NCBI GenBank assembly: GCA_028877195.1 | Contig: JAPPIL010000146.1 | Span: forward strand, 1 to 16,882 | Source: Pseudomonadota bacterium | Lineage (GTDB): Bacteria > Bdellovibrionota_B > Oligoflexia > Oligoflexales > JAPPIL01 | Reading direction: 5' to 3' | DNA length: 16,882 nucleotides | Shown here: positions 12,842 through 16,882 of the stretch, one piece after another | How positions within the stretch are numbered: the first letter of the stretch is position 1 | How the letters are laid out: each line of letters opens with the position of its first letter | Position numbers and translations under genes: made by a program | Notes under the pieces: generated by a model | What the model was told of the DNA's origin: nothing | Seen by the model: the letters and a program-made list of their open reading frames with translations, nothing else | The model's database searches: none

Positions 12842-13180
12842 CTAACGCTCCTGTAATGTCAACGTAATATGCGACTTGCGTCTTCTAATGATAGATGCCC
12901 GTCCCCGTGCCCGCGGCACAAACCGTCGCATCGTCCTTCCCTCATCAACACGCACTTCCTTGACATACAAGCTACCCTCATCAGCAGTTACCGATTCCTT
13001 GATATTGCTAACTGCCGAGCGAATGAGCTTATGCATCACGGGTGCAGCCTTCTTGTCGCTAAACCGCAACACATCTAAAGCATCAAACACCTGCTTCCCA
13101 CGCACCAAGCCCGCAACCAACCGAACCTTGCGAGGTGCGACCTGATAATTGCGAAGCCTAGCTGTAAAACGATCTGACAT
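12842..13180 (-). CDS. rplV: 50S ribosomal protein L22
   Basis: L22, whose hairpin lines the exit tunnel and is a macrolide-resistance site in other species. The 112 residues include LRNYQVAPRKVRLVAGLVRG, AVSNIKESVTADEGSLYVKE and the tunnel hairpin region RRFVPRARGRASIIRRRKSH, with HITLTLQER at the end. ATG at 13180 with AGGG six bases upstream; a TTG one codon earlier is less likely. Confidence 0.97.
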   Translation of the reverse strand: MSDRFTARLRNYQVAPRKVRLVAGLVRGKQVFDALDVLRFSDKKAAPVMHKLIRSAVSNIKESVTADEGSLYVKEVRVDEGRTMRRFVPRARGRASIIRRRKSHITLTLQER

Positions 13181-13216
13181 CAATTACCCTTCAATACCAC
13201 CCGCAGCTCAAACTCA

Positions 13217-13483
<267 letters not shown>

Positions 13484-13549
13484 ATCCCCTCACCATACTT
13501 GTTCTTACTCGCTGCTCTGTTATTTGTTTGCTCATCTGCTTGCTGTCCC

Positions 13550-14350
13550 CTACTTGCTTTTTCTGCGCTTGATGATGAACTTGTCGGTGCGTTTATTATG
13601 CCTAGTCTTGTAGCCCTTTGTTGGTTTCGACCAAGGGGTAACAGGATGACGGCCGCCAGAAGTCTTACCTTCACCACCACCATGCGGGTGATCGACTGGG
13701 TTCATCGCAACACCACGAACCGTTGGTCGCCAGCCCAGCCAGCGTCTTCGCCCTGCTTTGCCGTAGTTGATATTGTTATGCTTTGAGTTGCTAACCGCAC
13801 CGATCGTCGCCAAGCAACCTTCAGCAACACGCCGCATCTCGCCACTCGGCAACTTTATTTGTGCCTGCCCACCAACACGACCAACTAACTGACACGCAGT
13901 GCCAGCACCACGACCGATCTGACCGCCCTTGCCAACTTTCATTTCAATGTTATGAATTTGCGTGCCAAATGGAATTTTACTCAACGGCAGAGTGTTACCT
14001 GCCTTGATCGGCGCTGCCGCTGAAGACAACACTGTCATCCCAACCTTAAGCTGGGCAGGAGCAATAATATAACGCCGCTCACCGTCTCGATATACCAACC
14101 GAGCAATAAACGACGAGCGATTCGGATCATACTCAATCGTTTCTACCCGCGCAGGAATTTCAAACTTATTACGCTTAAAATCGATTATCCGATACATTCG
14201 CTTATGACCACCACCTTGATGGCGAGTAGTAATGCGACCGTAATTGTTGCGCCCACTATGCTTGGGCAAGCGCTTAAGTAAAGGCTTGAATGGCGGAACT
14301 TTACTCAACTCACGATAATCAACATACGGAGCACTGCGTTTAAGTGCCAT
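13550..14350 (-). CDS. rplB: 50S ribosomal protein L2
   Basis: L2, essential for subunit joining and peptidyl transfer, 266 residues from the ATG at 14350. It has GRNNYGRITTRHQGGGHKRM, the central SH3-like barrel, and the active-site loop GVAMNPVDHPHGGGEGKTSG with the conserved His. The C-terminus is very basic (RTDKFIIKRRKSK). An upstream TTG (14368) would add six residues but has no SD. A 19-codon ORF (14340-14399) couples rplW to this start. Confidence 0.98.
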   Translation of the reverse strand: MALKRSAPYVDYRELSKVPPFKPLLKRLPKHSGRNNYGRITTRHQGGGHKRMYRIIDFKRNKFEIPARVETIEYDPNRSSFIARLVYRDGERRYIIAPAQLKVGMTVLSSAAAPIKAGNTLPLSKIPFGTQIHNIEMKVGKGGQIGRGAGTACQLVGRVGGQAQIKLPSGEMRRVAEGCLATIGAVSNSKHNNINYGKAGRRRWLGWRPTVRGVAMNPVDHPHGGGEGKTSGGRHPVTPWSKPTKGYKTRHNKRTDKFIIKRRKSK

Positions 14351-14399
14351 TGCTAACGATGCCCCCAACTGTATACCGTGTTAGTCGCTTGTGCCGCAT
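14340..14399 (-). CDS. Candidate 19-codon bridging ORF rplW-rplB
   Basis: ATG overlaps the rplW TGA (TGATG) and the stop TAA lies 11 bp inside rplB, so the ORF exactly spans the 48-bp spacer. It encodes MRHKRLTRYTVGGIVSNGT. It is the cleanest example of the spacer-tiling pattern outside the repeats. A translated product is not demonstrated. Confidence 0.2.
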   Translation of the reverse strand: MRHKRLTRYTVGGIVSNGT

Positions 14400-14722
14400 C
14401 AGTTTTGTTCCTGTAGTGGAATTACCACACCCTGCGGCAAAGTTACGTAAGCTTTCTTAAAGTTCGACTGCTTGCTGATATGCATCCCACGTCGGCGCAC
14501 CTGTCCGCGCATAACTAAACTGTTTACGCGCATAACTTTCACATCATAAAGTTTTTCAATCGCCTTTTTGATCTGTGCCTTGCTCGCCTCACACTTGACC
14601 CGAAACACATAGGTATTCGTCGTCTTCCGCAAAGCGCCGCTTTTCTCTGATAGCAGAGGGCGTTCAATTAGCTCAAGCACTCGCTGCTCCTGAATCTGCA
14701 TCGTTGCCGTCGGTGTCATCAT
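14399..14722 (-). CDS. rplW: 50S ribosomal protein L23
   Basis: L23 at the tunnel exit, a docking site for trigger factor and SRP. The core is LIERPLLSEKSGALRKTTNT, then YVFRVKCEASKAQIKKAIEK and LYDVKVMRVNSLVMRGQ. I choose the ATG at 14722 (107 residues) because AGGTGG lies five bases upstream. A later ATG (14701) would remove the extra leader but has no SD. The start overlaps the rplD tail by 50 bp. Confidence 0.95.
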   Translation of the reverse strand: MMTPTATMQIQEQRVLELIERPLLSEKSGALRKTTNTYVFRVKCEASKAQIKKAIEKLYDVKVMRVNSLVMRGQVRRRGMHISKQSNFKKAYVTLPQGVVIPLQEQN

Positions 14723-15347
14723 CGCCGCCACCTAACCGTGCGCTGATAGACTTTATCCCTGCGGTCGTTACCAGCAAACAATCATGTGCTGCGACATCCA
14801 AAGCATTGATGTGCAGCGCATCCTTGACATCAGTGCGATAGATATTCCGAGCCGAGCGGTAGAGATAATCATCGCTACGCACATCACTAACCAAAACTTT
14901 GCGAATACCAAAAGTACTGAGTAGCGCAATAATGGTCTTGGTGCTGTAGCTGTCTAGCACTATCTTGTCTATGACATGTAAATTACCTGTGCGAAGGCGA
15001 TCACTCAACATTATCTTCAAAGCTTGACCCTTGACCTTGCGTGGTAACGCCTGCCGATAGGAACGCGGCATCGGGCCATGCACCGTCGCACCGCCACGCA
15101 TCAATGGTGAACGGCGTGAACCTTGCCGTGCATTGCCTGTGCCCTTTTGACGAAACGGTTTGCGACCACCGCCAGATACCAATGCCCGCGTCTTGGTTGC
15201 GTGCGTGCCTTGACGTTTGTTTGCTTGTAAAGCGACGACTACCTGATGGAGAAGCGCTTTGTTAGCATCCAGACCGAATATCTCTTGTGGCAAAGAAACC
15301 TTCCCAACTTCCTGACCCTGCATATTTTTGATTGCCGCTTCCAACAT
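14673..15347 (-). CDS. rplD: 50S ribosomal protein L4
   Basis: L4, a tunnel-lining protein that in E. coli represses the S10 operon, 224 residues. The extended loop region has RALVSGGGRKPFRQKGTGNA and RQGSRRSPLMRGGATVHGP. A Gly/Asp-rich acidic tail (LGGGDDDTDGNDADSGAASA) extends past the usual end and overlaps rplW. It starts 3 bp after rplC. Confidence 0.97.
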   Translation of the reverse strand: MLEAAIKNMQGQEVGKVSLPQEIFGLDANKALLHQVVVALQANKRQGTHATKTRALVSGGGRKPFRQKGTGNARQGSRRSPLMRGGATVHGPMPRSYRQALPRKVKGQALKIMLSDRLRTGNLHVIDKIVLDSYSTKTIIALLSTFGIRKVLVSDVRSDDYLYRSARNIYRTDVKDALHINALDVAAHDCLLVTTAGIKSISARLGGGDDDTDGNDADSGAASA

Positions 15348-15350
15348 CGC

Positions 15351-16127
15351 TTACCCCGTCAGCTTACGGTGCTTGACCGCAGGACTAATCACTAGATACG
15401 AACCCTTGTTAGCAGGCACCGAGCCACACACCGCAATGACGTTGAGTTCTTTGTCGATCGCAAGCACTCGCATGTTCTGAACAGTGCGCTTGACTCCACC
15501 CATCTGACCAGGTTGCTTGCGGTTCTTGAACACACGTCCAGGTGCAGCACGTTGCCCTAAAGAACCAGGTCGCCGATGAAAGCGTGAACCATGCGTGCTT
15601 CGGCCCGTCTTTGATCCCCAACGTTTTATCGCACCCTGAAAACCTCTTCCTTTGGTTATGCCCTGCACGTCGAGAAGTTTCACGTCGGCGAGCGCATCTT
15701 CAACCATGCTGATTGTCAAATCTTTGCCGATGCACTGGTCATCAACTGGTTGTGCGATGCGGAATTCCTTAAAGCGTGCGAAGTTGTCTTCCAAGCCCGC
15801 TTTGCGCAACTGACCGATGATTGGCTTGGTCAAGCGCACAGGGCGTTTAGGATAGTAACCGATTTGGATTGCGTTGTAGCCGTTCTTCGCTTGCGTGCGC
15901 ACTGCGGTTATTTTTTGCGGTTCAAGCTTGATCAGAGTTACCGCCGCCAAAAAGTCCCCGTCAGGCATTCTGGTCATGCCAACTTTTTTACCGATGAACC
16001 CACAACCAGTTTGAATAGCTTGAAACCATTCGTTGCTCGTGTCGCTGCCCGTGCCCGCGGCATCGCCTGCATTTGCGGTCGCTTCACTCGCTGCTGCTGT
16101 CGCTTCTTGGTCTGCTTGTTCTGCCAC
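15351..16127 (-). CDS. rplC: 50S ribosomal protein L3 with N-terminal extension
   Basis: L3, which organises the 3' end of 23S rRNA near the peptidyl-transferase centre. The core begins near residue 43 with GFIGKKVGMTRMPDGDFLAA, and includes KGRGFQGAIKRWGSKTGRST, HGSRFHRRPGSLGQRAAPGR and KNRKQPGQMGG. It is preceded by about 42 Ala/Glu/Thr-rich residues (MAEQADQEATAAASEATANA and on). The GTG at 16127 is the only ATG/GTG/TTG between the upstream stop and the core, so the extension is probably real, though the SD is weak. Total 258 residues against about 210. Confidence 0.96.
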   Translation of the reverse strand: MAEQADQEATAAASEATANAGDAAGTGSDTSNEWFQAIQTGCGFIGKKVGMTRMPDGDFLAAVTLIKLEPQKITAVRTQAKNGYNAIQIGYYPKRPVRLTKPIIGQLRKAGLEDNFARFKEFRIAQPVDDQCIGKDLTISMVEDALADVKLLDVQGITKGRGFQGAIKRWGSKTGRSTHGSRFHRRPGSLGQRAAPGRVFKNRKQPGQMGGVKRTVQNMRVLAIDKELNVIAVCGSVPANKGSYLVISPAVKHRKLTG

Positions 16128-16133
16128 TCTACG

Positions 16134-16263
16134 CTACCACATCACTGCTTCAACATTCTCAACATCTTCTCAACATTCTTAACATCTTCAATCTGCTGCG
16201 ATCCTTGTCAGTATCGCTGCACTCGCTCGCATTTTTTTTTAGCTGGCGATATTTATCAAACAC
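16134..16263 (-). other. rpsJ-rplC spacer with tandem motif and chained short ORFs
   Basis: The 143-bp spacer holds a repetitive stretch on the transcribed strand (GAAGATGTTAAGAATGTTGA, then GAAGATGTTGAGAATGTTGA; 16140-16190) and a 9-base A run. A 34-codon GTG ORF (16159-16263), a 7-codon ORF (16142-16165) and a TGATG-linked 2-codon ORF (16134-16142) tile it to within 6 bp of rplC. No promoter is clear. Confidence 0.3.
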
Positions 16264-16270
16264 CTGGTCG

Positions 16271-16582
16271 TTACTGAAGTTTTATTTCAACATCGACACC
16301 CGAAGCCAGATCGAGCTTCATCAAGGCATCGATCGTCTGCTGTTTGGGCTGCAGAATATCTAATAAACGCTTATGCATTCTAATTTCAAACTGCTCGCGC
16401 GATTTTTTGTTTACATGTGGACTGCGCAAGACGGTGTAGCGACTTATTGAAGTCGGCAACGGTATCGGCCCCGCAATGTGAGCACCAGTGCGTTTTGCAC
16501 GATCGACTATTTCTACAACCGATTGATCGACGAGACTATGGTCATAGCCTTCCAATCTTATGCGTATCTTTTGCCCACTCAT
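16271..16582 (-). CDS. rpsJ: 30S ribosomal protein S10
   Basis: S10 of the 30S head, also transcription factor NusE in antitermination complexes, 103 residues from the ATG at 16582. The core is GQKIRIRLEGYDHSLVDQSV, AHIAGPIPLPTSISRYTVLR, SPHVNKKSREQFEIRMHKRL and DLASGVDVEIKLQ. A TTG at 16588 would add two residues and has better spacing (AGG, seven bases). This is the first gene of the operon, with a promoter about 120 bp upstream. No tuf gene is visible in the 300 bp upstream. Confidence 0.97.
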   Translation of the reverse strand: MSGQKIRIRLEGYDHSLVDQSVVEIVDRAKRTGAHIAGPIPLPTSISRYTVLRSPHVNKKSREQFEIRMHKRLLDILQPKQQTIDALMKLDLASGVDVEIKLQ

Positions 16583-16584
16583 AT

Positions 16585-16632
16585 TCAATGTAATACCTGC
16601 CCTCTCACCTGTCGTCGGCTTGTTTTGCCCAT
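16585..16632 (-). CDS. Possible 15-codon leader ORF before rpsJ
   Basis: Reads MGKTSRRQVRGQVLH then TGA, which ends two bases before the rpsJ ATG and overlaps the alternative TTG. GGAG lies eight bases before the ATG. It could act as a leader peptide or a coupling minicistron. Short enough to be chance. Confidence 0.25.
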   Translation of the reverse strand: MGKTSRRQVRGQVLH

Positions 16633-16704
16633 GCCACCAGCTCCGATCAATGTCAGCTAACCTACTCTTATATCAGAGAAAAAGAGGGGGCACGCAAGCG
16701 CAGC

Positions 16705-16733
16705 AATTTAGGTGATTTTCCTTCGCATGTCAA
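16705..16733 (-). promoter_or_regulatory. Sigma70-type promoter for the operon
   Basis: On the minus strand, TTGACA (16733-16728), a 17-bp spacer, and TAAATT (16710-16705). The -35 is a perfect consensus and the -10 matches four of six. Predicted transcription start near 16698, leaving a leader of about 115 nt before rpsJ in which L4-type autoregulation could occur. Confidence 0.7.
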
Positions 16734-16812
16734 TAACTTCTTCAGCAGATTTTTTATACTTGGTTGTGTTCTTTGGTTAGCGCTGTTTTTTTGTTTGCGA
16801 GAAGGGGCAACA

Positions 16813-16882
16813 GGCTTTGTTGCATAACTCATATGAATGACCGCTGAACAAGAGAAGAAGTGGTTTTTTTGGTTTGATCATA
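16813..16882. mobile_element. Possible insertion-sequence end at window edge
   Basis: The plus strand reads ggctttgttgcataact from 16813, which resembles, from memory, IS903/IS5-type terminal repeats. On the minus strand an ORF open from the edge stops with TGA at 16831-16829, about 15 bases short of that end, as transposase genes often do. Only 17 codons are visible (ending LVQRSFI) and none is diagnostic. A 6-bp stem (16807-16823) overlaps the end. Confidence 0.25.

Noticed and set aside
16585..16644. Walker-A-like string GAGGMGKT in the rpsJ leader frame, suggesting a gene remnant
   Set aside because: The frame is under 25 codons between stops, with no other motif of a P-loop protein; probably coincidence.

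Overview
The window is one long ribosomal-protein block: the merged S10-spc-alpha operon, with every gene on the minus strand, so it is transcribed from position 16882 towards position 1. The first gene in transcript order is rpsJ and the last is a small lipoprotein gene. The best guess for the organism is a bacterium of the former Deltaproteobacteria (Myxococcota-like or a relative). Three things point there: RpoA opens with MQRNWQDLIRPK followed by YGKFIAKPLERGYGTTIGNSLRR, which resembles deltaproteobacterial alpha subunits from memory; the order is secY-adk-infA-rpmJ-rpsM-rpsK-rpsD-rpoA-rplQ; and S14, S4 and L36 are all of the zinc-binding type. No search was run, so the assignment is tentative.

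Layout in transcript order. A sigma70-like promoter (16705-16733) and a possible leader ORF precede rpsJ. The S10 part is rpsJ, rplC, rplD, rplW, rplB, rpsS, rplV, rpsC, rplP, rpmC, rpsQ. The spc part is rplN, rplE, rpsN, rpsH, rplF, rplR, rpsE, rpmD, rplO, secY; rplX (L24) is missing from its usual place between rplN and rplE. The alpha part is adk, infA, rpmJ, rpsM, rpsK, rpsD, rpoA, rplQ, followed by an OB-fold-like lipoprotein gene. Together they supply most of the 50S and 30S core proteins, the Sec channel, adenylate kinase, IF-1 and the RNA polymerase alpha subunit.

The genes are standard; the spacers are not. Four spacers (8298-8637, 9037-9413, 11702-11967, 12604-12841) carry copies of a G/C-run repeat family called R2 here, always in the same orientation. 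The rpsH-rplF spacer also holds a 41-bp tandem repeat, and the rplV-rpsC spacer holds a duplicate of the rpsC translation-initiation region. Read on the transcribed strand, these spacers, and most other spacers of the operon, are almost completely tiled by very short ORFs. Many of these have a Shine-Dalgarno-like sequence and join their neighbours by stop/start overlaps such as TGATG, TAATG or TAGAGG. The R2 copies keep one reading frame, with several synonymous differences between copies. This suggests either intercistronic minicistrons that keep ribosomes on the long mRNA, or repeats selected for being translatable. It is the main candidate for something undescribed here, and it has not been tested against a chance model.

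Other oddities are a Lys/Ala-rich N-terminal extension on L5 exactly where rplX should be, an Ala/acidic N-terminal extension on L3, frequent GTG and TTG starts, and possible insertion-sequence-like ends around one R2 copy and at the right edge.
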